A stretch of DNA of 64,000 nucleotides. Source: Paenibacillus wulumuqiensis. GTDB taxonomy: Bacteria; Bacillota; Bacilli; Paenibacillales; Paenibacillaceae. Position numbers and translations under genes: made by a program. Positions 8,292-16,672 of this stretch are shown piece after piece (positions within the stretch are counted from its first letter, which is position 1; each line of letters begins with the position of its first letter). The stretch covers positions 620,001-684,000 of the forward strand of contig NZ_LAQP01000001.1 in NCBI RefSeq assembly GCF_000971965.1, in the 5' to 3' direction. The notes beneath the pieces were generated by a model that saw only the letters and a list, made by a program, of their open reading frames with translations, was not told the origin of the DNA and ran no database searches.

Positions 8292-9836
8292 TTAGCGGGT
8301 ATGACGAAGCCAGATATCCTGCTGTTCGTCCGTCATTTCTCCAATCATTTGCGAGAAATTCACATACTGTGCAAATGCGTCCTTGAGCAGCTCAAACTGG
8401 GCAAACGTTCCGGTGAATTTCTCCAGCGTGACCGATCCGCTGATTGATTCTAGATTGCCGATAAGGCACCCTTCCATCAGCTTGATTTCCTTGAGAGCCG
8501 GCAGATCGGCCAGCGCAGAGATGTCCTCAATATGGGATTCGTACAAGGTGAGGCTCTCCAGCTGGCTGTATCCGCTCAGGTACCGAATACTCCGGTCATG
8601 CAGTCCACCAATATACAGTTTGCGCAGCGGCAGCATGCGGCCCAGCTGTTCCCAGTCTTCCGGCAGCCATTCATCCGCACCCAGAATGGTAAGTTCACAG
8701 AGCTCGGGCAGGCTGGCAATAAATTCAGCCGCCTGACGTGTCGGAGCCGAAATCGCCAGCTTGTGCAGCGTAGTCATCTCGGCGAGTGGAGAGTAATCCT
8801 GCACTGCCGTACCCCGGCAGTCCAGCTCATACAGACGCGTCAGAGCGGTCAGCGGCTTCAGATCCTGTACCTGGGTATCCTCAATATTCAGAATTTGCAA
8901 ATAAGGCAAATTCTGCAGCGGAGACAGATCACGTACCGGGTTACGGAACAGATGCAGCTTTTTGAGCTCGCGACAGTGTGCCAGAGGCGTAATGTCATTA
9001 ATTCCATTGCGGTTCAGCAGCAGCTCGCGCACCTGGGCACAGCGGGACAACGGACTCGCATCCGTCAGCTGTGCATCCGGCAAATAAATCTGATTCGCCG
9101 TTACAAAAGATTCCGCATCTCCGTATCCTTCCGTAATCAGATCACGCCAGACCGGGTCCAGACTCGCAAACCAGGTATCCAGCTGGTCGCTTTCTTCTCC
9201 CTCAGGCAGCTGGATAATATCACCCATGGCATACATCTGGGCATCCTTGAGCAGACGGGATTGATCACTGCGGCCGTATACCCAGTAGCCCATGCCTTCC
9301 TCTTCCACAACCGTATAATTGCCTTCACGAACCATATCTCGCATGAAATGGATAAACTCGCCCAGACTGGGTGCAATCACATGCTTTAATTCCTCATCTC
9401 TGCCAAAATTGATCACCTGTCCGACAATTCCTTTTTCAGCAGGGTCCAGATCAATACCAAGATGATTTCCTCCGCCATCATGACAGAATGGCAGCCAGCC
9501 TTTGTTGATATACTGTTCCTTGATCCAGCCGGATGGAATGGAATAATGATCGCCCAGCTCCTGATATTCCGGCTGCAGATCAGACCATATTTTCCATTCG
9601 CTCACCATATCGTCCAGACTCAAAAACTGAAGCCCGAAGAAGAGGCCGGGACCATTGCGGGATTCCCCGTTATGAATATGATAGAGCTGCCTCAATTCAT
9701 CCGGAAAAGTCACTCCCATTGCCTGCTCGGCATGGGCAATCTCCACATCCCCGGCAGGCGGCAGCAAAAAGTCCTCCAGGCTGCTCATCTCCGGTCTCAA
9801 AATGGACTTGATTTCCTCGATCCATGTTCCTATCAT
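8292..9836 (-). CDS. SMI1/KNR4 (SUKH) domain protein fused to leucine-rich repeats
   Basis: The N-terminal part (about 25-170) has the SUKH fold pattern: FPDELRQLYHIHNG, a GLQFLSLDDM segment, GWLPFCHDGGGNHLGIDLDP and a final SLGEFIHFM helix. SUKH proteins are best known as immunity proteins against contact-dependent or polymorphic toxins. The C-terminal part (about 265-490) carries LRRs of the ITPLxxxxxLKxLxLxxNxxxDLSPL kind, which usually bind proteins. I chose the ATG at 9836 over a TTG two codons earlier because AAGGAGG sits 7 bases before it. No toxin gene is adjacent, so the role (immunity or regulation) is unknown. There is no signal peptide, so it should be cytoplasmic. Confidence 0.85.
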   Translation of the reverse strand: MIGTWIEEIKSILRPEMSSLEDFLLPPAGDVEIAHAEQAMGVTFPDELRQLYHIHNGESRNGPGLFFGLQFLSLDDMVSEWKIWSDLQPEYQELGDHYSIPSGWIKEQYINKGWLPFCHDGGGNHLGIDLDPAEKGIVGQVINFGRDEELKHVIAPSLGEFIHFMRDMVREGNYTVVEEEGMGYWVYGRSDQSRLLKDAQMYAMGDIIQLPEGEESDQLDTWFASLDPVWRDLITEGYGDAESFVTANQIYLPDAQLTDASPLSRCAQVRELLLNRNGINDITPLAHCRELKKLHLFRNPVRDLSPLQNLPYLQILNIEDTQVQDLKPLTALTRLYELDCRGTAVQDYSPLAEMTTLHKLAISAPTRQAAEFIASLPELCELTILGADEWLPEDWEQLGRMLPLRKLYIGGLHDRSIRYLSGYSQLESLTLYESHIEDISALADLPALKEIKLMEGCLIGNLESISGSVTLEKFTGTFAQFELLKDAFAQYVNFSQMIGEMTDEQQDIWLRHTR

Positions 9837-9932
9837 ATACAAGCCTCCTTCTTCCTAACTTAAACCAATCTGTCCTGTTTGTATTCATCTGTCGAACCCA
9901 GACTGCTGTACCGTTCTCTATGTAGTTCCCGA

Positions 9933-10136
9933 TTAATCCAGGAGAGCGCTGCGTTTGAAAATAAGCACGATCTCGCCCAGGTCGCCCTGACTTATACTGG
10001 TATCAAAGGAGGAGACCAGCTCCCAGCCGTCAAAACCGAGATTGTTCAGTTCCTCCTGAAGCAGATGACTGTCGACTCTGCCATTGATAAAACCGGCTGC
10101 CGGTAATTTTAATGTTTTATATTCCCACTGACTCAT
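9933..10136 (-). CDS. DUF4177 domain protein
   Basis: The 67-residue protein starts MSQWEYKTLKL and contains LNNLGFDGWELVSSFDT and a final EIVLIFKR strand. The WEYK start, LNxLGxxGWELV core and FKR end are the DUF4177 pattern, a small cytoplasmic domain of unknown function. The ATG at 10136 has AAAGGAAG upstream; longer frames to 10286 lack a site. It is transcribed towards the SUKH-LRR gene, and no terminator separates them, so they may share a transcript. Confidence 0.8.
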   Translation of the reverse strand: MSQWEYKTLKLPAAGFINGRVDSHLLQEELNNLGFDGWELVSSFDTSISQGDLGEIVLIFKRSALLD

Positions 10137-10314
10137 GGTATGATCTTCCTTTCTCCAAAACAATTCGGCACTCGCAGAAACGGGTATACAATGTATAACA
10201 AAAGCTGCTGCCGATCGTCGAATATGCACGGCCAAATCGGGTTCCTGACTTGATTGGAACCGATCCAACAAGCTATATTGTAACATAATAACGATAAGGA
10301 GTTATACCAGACTC

Positions 10315-10890
10315 GTGATGAAGACTATAGGGCTTGTCCGCCATTTCAAAGTAAATAAGGAATTTCCCATCCGGCAGATGGTGACGGTCCGTGAACTGGT
10401 CACCTGGCTGGAAGAGTATGATGTTGCCGACATCGAGGAAGGACAAACGGATTTGCAGGGGCTGAACTGGGAGAAGTGTTTTGCGAGCGATCTGCCGCGA
10501 GCACTCAAAACTGCCCAGTACATTTACCCTGGCGAAATTATTATTATGCCGGAGCTGCGGGAGATTACGCCCCCTACCTTTCAGACCGAGCTGCGCTTTC
10601 CGTTTATCGGCTGGGCAGCCTTTGCCCGGATTGCTCCTCTGCTGAGTCGGCGTTACAAACGAATGGTTGCCGAGACGGAAGCACGGATTGACCGCGCGCT
10701 TGATGTGATCCTTTCCTCGGAGGCCGAGCATGTTCTTGTGGTCAGCCACTGGGCGCTGATGCTATACATGCGCAAGCAGCTGATCAAGCGTGGATTTGCC
10801 GGTCCGCGTATGCGAATGGTGGAAAATGGCAAGCTGCATATTTTTCGTGATGCCGAGGCACAGGCCGCTTTGCGTCAGACGCTGCGCTAA
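10315..10890 (+). CDS. histidine phosphatase (phosphoglycerate mutase-like) family protein
   Basis: The protein has 191 residues and begins MMKTIGLVRHFKV, where LVRHF corresponds to the RHG catalytic motif with G replaced by F. Further family marks are ASDLPRALKTAQYI (second arginine), a PELREI acidic motif and VLVVSHWALMLYM with the second catalytic histidine. Members dephosphorylate small phosphorylated metabolites or proteins; the substrate here is unknown. AAGGAG lies 13 bases upstream of the GTG, with an ATG as the next codon, so the exact start is uncertain by one residue. The gene diverges from the DUF4177 gene. Confidence 0.8.
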   Translation: MMKTIGLVRHFKVNKEFPIRQMVTVRELVTWLEEYDVADIEEGQTDLQGLNWEKCFASDLPRALKTAQYIYPGEIIIMPELREITPPTFQTELRFPFIGWAAFARIAPLLSRRYKRMVAETEARIDRALDVILSSEAEHVLVVSHWALMLYMRKQLIKRGFAGPRMRMVENGKLHIFRDAEAQAALRQTLR

Positions 10891-10964
10891 CTGTCCTGCT
10901 TTTGCCTGGTCAGCTGGTGGTTCTCTACGCCGGCACTGCTTCTGCACACGATCTGATGCTATCC

Positions 10965-10999
10965 AAATACCCTGCTCCGATAATTCGGGCAGGGTATTT
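10965..10999. terminator. bidirectional terminator between convergent genes
   Basis: Perfect 11-base arms AAATACCCTGC and GCAGGGTATTT have A-rich and T-rich ends on both sides. It lies between the phosphatase gene and the convergent MBL hydrolase gene and could serve both. Confidence 0.75.
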
Positions 11000-11053
11000 C
11001 TCATGGCTTGGACCAAACATTATGAGAACTGGAGACAATTTGTAACAGGGTAC

Positions 11054-11917
11054 TTACGCCTGCGCTTCCAGAGCGCGTCCGTTGATGAATAGGTCGATCG
11101 TCTCCTGCTCATAGTCACTGAGCGCTCTGCCATATTGATCGGTCAGCAGCTGAGCCACTTGATCACGGTCATACTCGGCATTCTGTACCAGACGGGCCGT
11201 ACGCTCCAGCAGCACCAGCTCCTGTTCGAACCGCTCCGTATCCCAGATCTCGGCATGATGGGACAACACCACAAGGTCTGCATCATATTTGCGCAGGGAT
11301 TGGATGAGCTTCAATGTGGTGGCTGGTGTGTAGCAGTTAGGCGTGACGTGGATATTCGGATATAATGCATCGCCTACGAACAGTACTTTATCTTCCTGTA
11401 TATAAATAATGGAGGAATCGGAAGAGTGATCTCCGCCGACATGTTCCACGATACAGTGTACGCGACCAAGATCCAGTTCAAGCTTGCGGTCAAAGGTAAT
11501 GTCCGGTGTCGGCAGCAGAATATCACGGTCATCCACAAATTCTTTTTTGATGGCATCTGCGCAAAAAGCGATCTCGGTGCCTTCTTCCACACGGCGGTCC
11601 AGATCTTCATCGGACCAGGACAGCTGCTGCATTTCCTTAATATGCTGCGTCGTTATTGTCTGGGCGATAATGGTTGTATTGGCCTGATTCATGCCAAATA
11701 CATGATCCCAGTGCCAGTGGGTAAGTACCAGCCAGCGGGGAGAGATGTCCTGCTTAACCAGCTGATCAATAAACAGCTGAATATGACTGGCGGAATTCCC
11801 TGCATCAATCAGCAAAGTGGATCTGGTGCCTGTCACGGCTGCCAGAATAGGACGATCCGTCTCCTGATAAGGGGTTAGATAATTAATATGGGAAGACAAA
11901 TTCTGCATAATCTGCAT
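11054..11917 (-). CDS. MBL-fold metallo-hydrolase
   Basis: The 287-residue cytoplasmic protein has the metallo-beta-lactamase metal site THWHWDH, a later HVGGDHSSDSS motif, and LFVGDALYPNI with the bridging aspartate. The fold covers glyoxalase II, lactonases and nucleases; nothing in the flanks sets the substrate. An extended C-terminal helical tail (residues 215-287) follows the last metal ligand SHHAE. I chose ATG 11917 because AGGAGA lies nine bases before it; a longer frame to 11968 has no such site. Confidence 0.85.
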   Translation of the reverse strand: MQIMQNLSSHINYLTPYQETDRPILAAVTGTRSTLLIDAGNSASHIQLFIDQLVKQDISPRWLVLTHWHWDHVFGMNQANTTIIAQTITTQHIKEMQQLSWSDEDLDRRVEEGTEIAFCADAIKKEFVDDRDILLPTPDITFDRKLELDLGRVHCIVEHVGGDHSSDSSIIYIQEDKVLFVGDALYPNIHVTPNCYTPATTLKLIQSLRKYDADLVVLSHHAEIWDTERFEQELVLLERTARLVQNAEYDRDQVAQLLTDQYGRALSDYEQETIDLFINGRALEAQA

Positions 11918-12266
11918 AAAACGGCATCTCCTGTTCTGATTCATATCCATCTGTGAAGCTGGCTGCACAGATGGATATGATGGTAAATTGTATATATGGT
12001 AGCGCTATTCATCATACGGTCTGAATCTGATTCTGCCCAGACTGCCTGAAATAAAAGCTATTTCTATATTCCACCATTGTACTACATCTGCTCACTCTGC
12101 CCAACGGTACAGTCTAATAAACGGCAGCTGTACATGCATGATCTACTGCATCTGTTGGAGCGATGCATGGCAATAGATCTTTTTACATCCCAGAGCTGGC
12201 ATGTTGTGTATTGCAGATCCGGCTTTACTTTTAACAAATCCAGAATAACTGCTCGTACACCATACA
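11918..12266. other. gene-free interval
   Basis: This 349-base stretch lies upstream of the MBL gene and downstream of the XRE/MmyB regulator, both on the minus strand. I see no conserved frame, RNA structure or clear terminator. The short open frames across it lack ribosome binding sites. It should contain the MBL promoter, which I could not place. Confidence 0.5.
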
Positions 12267-13133
12267 CTACTCCTTCGGCAACTCTCCCTGTGTCCGACTT
12301 CGCTCCATCAGCGCCATCAGCTTCACCTCTGTCGCCGAATCCTGTACAGGCGTATAAATGCTGCAGCGCAGATCGCCGCTGCCATGCACCAGCAGTGAAG
12401 TCAGTTCAAACAGCATCTTACCGCCTCGTGCGTGACGGAATTCAAGAACAACCTGCGGTGCCGAGCTGACCTTGCTGTGTTCCCATAATGAACGAAAATC
12501 CGGGTATACCTCCATCATCTCGCCCAGAAACTGCTCATACCACTCATCCTCTACATACTGCCCATAATAAGCCCGGAAAATGGACAGAAAGTCTCCGGCA
12601 AAATCATCCCAGTTCACTGCCAGTCTGCGAAATTCCTTGCGTGCAAACAGTAGACTGATCATATTGCGCTGCGACTCCGGAATCTGCTCAAAATCCAGAA
12701 AAACATGGCGCGCCGCCTCATTCCAACCGACGATATGGCAGTGCCTGTCTGAGACAATGGTCGGACAATATTTGAGCTGTTCCAGTATTTTGGCAAGAGA
12801 TGGAGAAATATGCGGAAGCTCCTCGGTAATGGGCGCGACGCCATGCCCTTTATCCAGTGCCAGGGAGAATAGATAACGACGCTCATCCGGATTCAGCTGC
12901 AGCGCTGCCGCTACATTTTCCAATACGGAAGCAGATACCTGGATATCCCGCCCCTGCTCCAGCCAGGTATACCAGGTGGTGCTGACTCCTGCCAGCTGGG
13001 CGACCTCTTCGCGCCGCAGCCCCGGTGTCCGGCGGCGTGTACCCACAGTCAATCCTACCGATTGCGGTAAAATTTTGGCCCGCTGTGCTTTGAGAAAAGC
13101 CGACAATGCCAGCAGACGTGCCTGATGATTCAT
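12267..13133 (-). CDS. XRE-family transcriptional regulator with MmyB-like ligand-binding domain
   Basis: The first 80 residues form a helix-turn-helix of the MmyB type: GTRRRTPGLRREEVAQLAGV, then STTWYTWLEQGRDIQVSASVL and LNPDERRYL. Residues 100-270 match the MmyB-like ligand-binding domain (NPTIVSDRHCHIVGWNEAARHVF-like, FLSIFRAYYGQY, and EFRHARGGKMLFELTSLLV). Such regulators usually repress a divergently transcribed neighbour. Here that neighbour is fabF, 144 bases away. In some actinobacterial and Bacillota members the pocket binds fatty-acid-like ligands, which would fit a fabF neighbour, but that is inference. AAGGAGGAGCT precedes the ATG. Confidence 0.9.
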   Translation of the reverse strand: MNHQARLLALSAFLKAQRAKILPQSVGLTVGTRRRTPGLRREEVAQLAGVSTTWYTWLEQGRDIQVSASVLENVAAALQLNPDERRYLFSLALDKGHGVAPITEELPHISPSLAKILEQLKYCPTIVSDRHCHIVGWNEAARHVFLDFEQIPESQRNMISLLFARKEFRRLAVNWDDFAGDFLSIFRAYYGQYVEDEWYEQFLGEMMEVYPDFRSLWEHSKVSSAPQVVLEFRHARGGKMLFELTSLLVHGSGDLRCSIYTPVQDSATEVKLMALMERSRTQGELPKE

Positions 13134-13160
13134 AGCTCCTCCTTGGTATATGTTTATAAC

Positions 13161-13189
13161 TAACCTGTTAGCCTGTTACTTATTATACT
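13161..13189. promoter_or_regulatory. candidate operator/promoter between the MmyB-type regulator and fabF
   Basis: A TAACctGTTA palindrome (13161-13170) is followed by a second GCCTGTTA half and by a -10-like TATACT (13184-13189) reading towards fabF. On the other strand TATAAAC could be the regulator's -10. The overlap suggests the regulator controls both promoters. This is from inspection alone. Confidence 0.35.
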
Positions 13190-13277
13190 AGGATAAACGG
13201 TAACTTGTAATAGGATAATTTACATGCAAAAATACAGAAGTAATCCCATATAACCATAGTTACAAGGAGGAAGCAGT

Positions 13278-14525
13278 ATGGAAAGAGTCGTTATTACAGG
13301 AATGGGTATTGTTTCTCCAATCGGAAATGATATAGATACTTTTTGGCAGCAATTGAGCAGCGGACAATCCGGCATCCGTGCTATTGATGCTTTTGATACG
13401 GAGCGGTATAAGTCCAGAATTGCCGGCGTAGTGCAAAATTTCGATGCAGATGCGCTGTTTGGACGCAAGGAAGCACGCCGGATGGATCGCTTTACCCAGT
13501 TTGCTATCGCTGCAGCCGATCAGGCGATCCAGGATGCCGGACTGGACATGGATCAGGTGAACCGCGAGCGTGTCGGTGTCTATGTCGGCTCTGGCATCGG
13601 TGGTATCCAGTCCCTGCTGGACCAGCATCAGACACTGATGCAGCGCGGACCGGAACGTGTCAGCCCTACGCTAGTACCATCGATGATTGCCAATAGTGCT
13701 GCAGCGATGATCAGCATTCGCATTGGCAGCTGGGGACCGACGCTGGCACCGGTGACGGCCTGCTCCATCGGCAATACGGCGATCGGTGAGGCAATGCGTC
13801 TGATCCGCTCGGGTGATGCCGATGTGATCATTGCCGGCGGTGCCGAATCTGCGACCAATGAAGTGTCTCTTGCCAGCTTTGGCAACGCAACCGCTGTCTC
13901 TACCCGCAATGATGCACCGGAGGCAGCCAGTCGGCCATTTGACCGAGATCGTGACGGATTCGTTATTGCCGAGGGAGCCGGCATCGTGGTACTGGAATCA
14001 CTCAGCCATGCACAAAGCCGCAAAGCACCGATCTATGCAGAGGTTATCGGTTATGGTGCCAGCTCGGATGCCTATCATATGGTAGCCACTCATCCGGAAG
14101 GAAGAGGTGCGCTGCAGGCCATGAAGCATGCACTGCAAAATGCAGGCATTACTCCCGAGCAGGTTGACGTGATCAGCGCTCATGCGACTGGTACAACTGT
14201 CGGCGATATCTCGGAGACGATGGCGATCCGGCAGCTGCTCGGTGATCGTGCATACGAAGTGCCGGTGACTGCCAACAAATCGATTACCGGTCATATGCTG
14301 GGCGCAGCTGGCGGTGCGGAAGCAATCGCACTGGTACAGATGCTCCGTCATGGTCTGATTCCGCCAACCATCAATCTGGATCATTCCGATCCGGCCTGTG
14401 ATCTGGATTATGTCCCCCATACAGCCCGGCATGCGGATATGCAGATCGGCCTGTCGAATTCATTTGGATTTGGCGGTCATAATGCGGTGATTGTAGTGAA
14501 GCGATATGAGGAAGCCACAGCATAA
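13278..14525 (+). CDS. fabF: beta-ketoacyl-ACP synthase II (FabF-like)
   Basis: FabF condenses malonyl-ACP with acyl-ACP in fatty acid elongation. The 415-residue length is normal. The catalytic triad is complete: Cys162 in VTACSIG, His302 in SAHATGT and His339 in NKSITGHMLGAAG; the gatekeeper region GFGGHN is near the end. The nucleophile loop TACSIGNTAIGEA differs from the usual TACATGTHAIGEA, hinting at a specialised copy. No acpP or other fab gene is adjacent, so this may be a second synthase for a stress response or secondary metabolite rather than the housekeeping enzyme. ACAAGGAGG precedes the ATG. Confidence 0.9.
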   Translation: MERVVITGMGIVSPIGNDIDTFWQQLSSGQSGIRAIDAFDTERYKSRIAGVVQNFDADALFGRKEARRMDRFTQFAIAAADQAIQDAGLDMDQVNRERVGVYVGSGIGGIQSLLDQHQTLMQRGPERVSPTLVPSMIANSAAAMISIRIGSWGPTLAPVTACSIGNTAIGEAMRLIRSGDADVIIAGGAESATNEVSLASFGNATAVSTRNDAPEAASRPFDRDRDGFVIAEGAGIVVLESLSHAQSRKAPIYAEVIGYGASSDAYHMVATHPEGRGALQAMKHALQNAGITPEQVDVISAHATGTTVGDISETMAIRQLLGDRAYEVPVTANKSITGHMLGAAGGAEAIALVQMLRHGLIPPTINLDHSDPACDLDYVPHTARHADMQIGLSNSFGFGGHNAVIVVKRYEEATA

Positions 14526-14541
14526 TTGAAGCAACAAGTAC

Positions 14542-14567
14542 AGCCGGGATGTCCTGCCCGGCTTTTT
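14542..14567 (+). terminator. intrinsic terminator of fabF
   Basis: Seven-base arms AGCCGGG and CCCGGCT are followed by TTTTT, 16 bases past the fabF stop. Confidence 0.85.
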
Positions 14568-14593
14568 GTGATGTGCCTGTTATGGGTCAACGC

Positions 14594-14623
14594 AAAAAAA
14601 GCACCGGCAGCAAATGCCGGAGC
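14594..14623 (-). terminator. intrinsic terminator of the P-loop kinase gene
   Basis: On the minus strand AGCTCCGGCA pairs with TGCCGGTGCT (one T-T mismatch) and is followed by seven T. It lies 48 bases past the stop of the convergent P-loop gene. Confidence 0.8.
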
Positions 14624-14670
14624 TGTGTGAGTCTTGCAAAATGGCAGCTAGCTGCCTGCCGAGAGAGTCA

Positions 14671-15156
14671 TCAATCCACCTGCCGGGTAACGATCAGCTT
14701 ATGTTTGTAGGGCTCGGCTACCTTGAGAATAGCCGGCTTGGACTCATATTCAAACCGATGATTCCAGTACAGCCGATCCAGCAGACCAAGCAGGTTCAGC
14801 CGATCCCGATCCGGATCTGTGCCGATTTTTTGCCGCAAAAAACGCTGCAGCATTCGCCCGTCCCGTACAAACGGATGCGGAGTCAGGAAAATAATCTGAT
14901 CGGCCAGCGCAAAGCTGGGAATCAGCCATTCCATCAGGTTGCCCTCTACAATCCATTCGTCCCTGCTAATAATATCCAATAGAAGTCGCTGCCTCATTAC
15001 AGGTGTGTTGCGACGTCTTTTTTTGCCATCACTGTTCCATAGGACGGATTCCAGTGAATAGCTGGGGATACCCAATCTGGCAGAAAGCCTGGCAGCCAGC
15101 TCGGTTTTGCCGCTTCCGGGAGCTCCCACAATATGTATTTTTCTGGCTAACGGCAT
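14671..15156 (-). CDS. AAA/adenylate-kinase-like P-loop NTPase
   Basis: The 161-residue protein starts MPLARKIHIVGAPGSGKTEL, with the P-loop GAPGSGKT at 11-18, then a LGIPSYSLESVLWN segment, a DEWIVEGNLMEW core, an IIFLTPHPFVRDGRMLQRFLRQ lid-like segment and a basic C-terminus. This layout is that of small adenylate-kinase-like proteins often annotated as DNA topology modulation protein FlaR; the physiological substrate is unknown. GGGGAGG eight bases before ATG 15156 fixes the start, although the frame stays open to 15480. It is a single-gene unit. Confidence 0.75.
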   Translation of the reverse strand: MPLARKIHIVGAPGSGKTELAARLSARLGIPSYSLESVLWNSDGKKRRRNTPVMRQRLLLDIISRDEWIVEGNLMEWLIPSFALADQIIFLTPHPFVRDGRMLQRFLRQKIGTDPDRDRLNLLGLLDRLYWNHRFEYESKPAILKVAEPYKHKLIVTRQVD

Positions 15157-15532
15157 AGTCACTACCTCCCCAAGATTACCCTGCACCGTGGACAGGCATT
15201 CGGCACGCTGCCGCACGTACACTCTCCACTTTGTATGATTCCGGTTCCATATAATTGGCGTTAATCGCCAACATAATCCCCGGCTGGTTCCATCTGCTGC
15301 AGGAATAAGGCTCCTGTCTTGCTGCAGCTTATGGATGCCTGCAATGATAGTGCACCTCCTTTTCCAATATATCGGTATCTGTTTCACTTGTATTTCAATT
15401 ATTAACCACAAGTAAATGAACATGCACCAATACAGCAGGTTACATACTGTCTTTCCATTTGGAAGCAGTGATATCTGCATTTCCTATCAGGGTACATCAC
15501 TCTGTCAGCGGCCGGTTGCGGCTGAAAACTCA

Positions 15533-15541
15533 TGCTATAAT
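15533..15541 (+). promoter_or_regulatory. extended -10 promoter of the candidate sRNA
   Basis: The sequence TGCTATAAT is a perfect extended -10 element, which can work without a good -35 box. The predicted start is near 15548. No supported coding frame follows before the terminator at 15747-15788. Confidence 0.5.
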
Positions 15542-15547
15542 ACTAAC

Positions 15548-15788
15548 AGAATTTCCATGAGGAGGGAAAAACGCCTCATGGTACGCTGTCCGACAGCAGA
15601 GTCCGGATGCTGATGCCTGCCTGAAAGTTGGTAGATCGGATTGTGACGCGTATATAGAGATTCAATCTTATGCGATGACAGGATTCCTTTTGAGAAGCAA
15701 GTGGCGGCATACAATAGAATTTGCAAGACATCCCTACAGAAATGCCAAAAACCAGAAGAAGCCCTACAGGCCACTTCTGGTTTTTTTT
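15548..15788 (+). ncRNA. candidate structured small RNA of about 240 nt
   Basis: An extended -10 promoter lies just upstream and an intrinsic terminator ends the interval. The 5' end would fold into a perfect 8-bp hairpin (15555-15562 with 15574-15581) whose 11-base loop contains the purine-rich AGGGAAAAA. Short frames inside (for example ATG at 15557, 18 codons) are not convincing. I do not recognise the RNA as 6S, SRP, tmRNA, RNase P or a known riboswitch. It could also be a leaderless remnant of a lost gene. Confidence 0.4.
15747..15788. terminator. bidirectional terminator
   Basis: CCAGAAG (15752-15758) pairs with CTTCTGG (15774-15780), followed by eight T on the plus strand and preceded by five A. 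It can end the candidate sRNA on the plus strand and the secreted YHYH gene on the minus strand. Confidence 0.8.
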
Positions 15789-15817
15789 GATGTGTGTACA
15801 TCATGTCATGAAATCTG

Positions 15818-16432
15818 CTATTTGATCGTTAATTTTAATGTTTCCGTATTGGCATTATATACAATACCTGCTCCAAGCCCTCTGGCAAATACCTGTGCTG
15901 GAACATAGGTTACGCCTTCCATTACAACTGGAGCGGTAGAAATTGTATCTTTTTTCCCATTATAGTAGACCGTCTTGCTGCCTATAGTCAGTGTCATTTT
16001 GTATTTATCTTTACTGACCCTTATAGCACCGGCATCTGAATTGAATGTTAATTTGGCACCAAGCGCTTCCGCAATTTCTCTCAAAGGTACCAAATTGGAC
16101 CCTTTATACATCACAGGATCACTTCCAAACTGTACTCTGGTTCCATTCACATACACCTTTAGGCCGGAAACCTGATATGTCGGTACAGCAGGTTGGACAG
16201 CTGGAGCGGTATACGTACTGCCTGATGAATAATCCGAAGATGTGGAGTTGCCGGAGCTTCCCGAGCCTCCATTGTGATAATGATATTCTCCATCTGCAAG
16301 TCCCCATTTTGCACAATTCGTACGACAGTAATGTCCTCCATCCGAATCGGTGCGGCCAGGATGAGCGGAAGCCGTTAAGCTGACAAACAAAAATAGGACG
16401 ACTGCACATGCGGATACTAATGATTTGAATAT
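15818..16432 (-). CDS. secreted YHYH-motif protein with copper amine oxidase N-terminal (stalk) domain
   Basis: After a signal peptide (hydrophobic core AVVLFLFVSLTASA) comes HPGRTDSDGGHYCRTNCAKWG then GEYHYHNGG, the YHYH-type motif with potential metal-binding His and Cys. A Ser/Thr-rich linker leads to a stalk domain (about 90-200) with VYVNGTRVQFGSDPVMYKGS and LVPLREIAEALGAKL. Stalk domains are common in Paenibacillus wall proteins. The ribosome binding site AAGGGAGG is placed 8 bases before an ATA codon at 16432, which also gives a complete signal peptide. The first standard start downstream (TTG at 16390) would remove most of the signal peptide and has no such site. The role is unknown. 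Confidence 0.75.
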   Translation of the reverse strand: MFKSLVSACAVVLFLFVSLTASAHPGRTDSDGGHYCRTNCAKWGLADGEYHYHNGGSGSSGNSTSSDYSSGSTYTAPAVQPAVPTYQVSGLKVYVNGTRVQFGSDPVMYKGSNLVPLREIAEALGAKLTFNSDAGAIRVSKDKYKMTLTIGSKTVYYNGKKDTISTAPVVMEGVTYVPAQVFARGLGAGIVYNANTETLKLTIK

Positions 16433-16539
16433 GGTAATAACCTCCCTTATGTAATCTACCTACCATACTATCATCGCTTTTCTTCATTTTCCATTATTTT
16501 TCTTATTTGGTTAATAGAAATAATAAATTGCTAAAATAC

Positions 16540-16574
16540 AAAAAGAAGAGACCAGCGCATTCTGGTCTCTTCTT
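16540..16574 (-). terminator. intrinsic terminator of the maltodextrin-type ABC operon
   Basis: On the minus strand AGAAGAGACCAG pairs perfectly with CTGGTCTCTTCT and is followed by TTTTTG. It lies about 100 bases after the last permease gene. Confidence 0.85.
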
Positions 16575-16672
16575 GGATTACCTTGAATTACTCATATTAT
16601 CATCTCAAGCCGTACTTTCATCTACAAGCATCTACAAGAACACTGTTATTCAGCACTCTTTTTAACTTCCTT

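Noticed and set aside
15416-15613. 65-codon plus-strand frame
   Set aside because: Spans the candidate sRNA promoter and hairpin; no ribosome site and Cys/Ser-rich composition.
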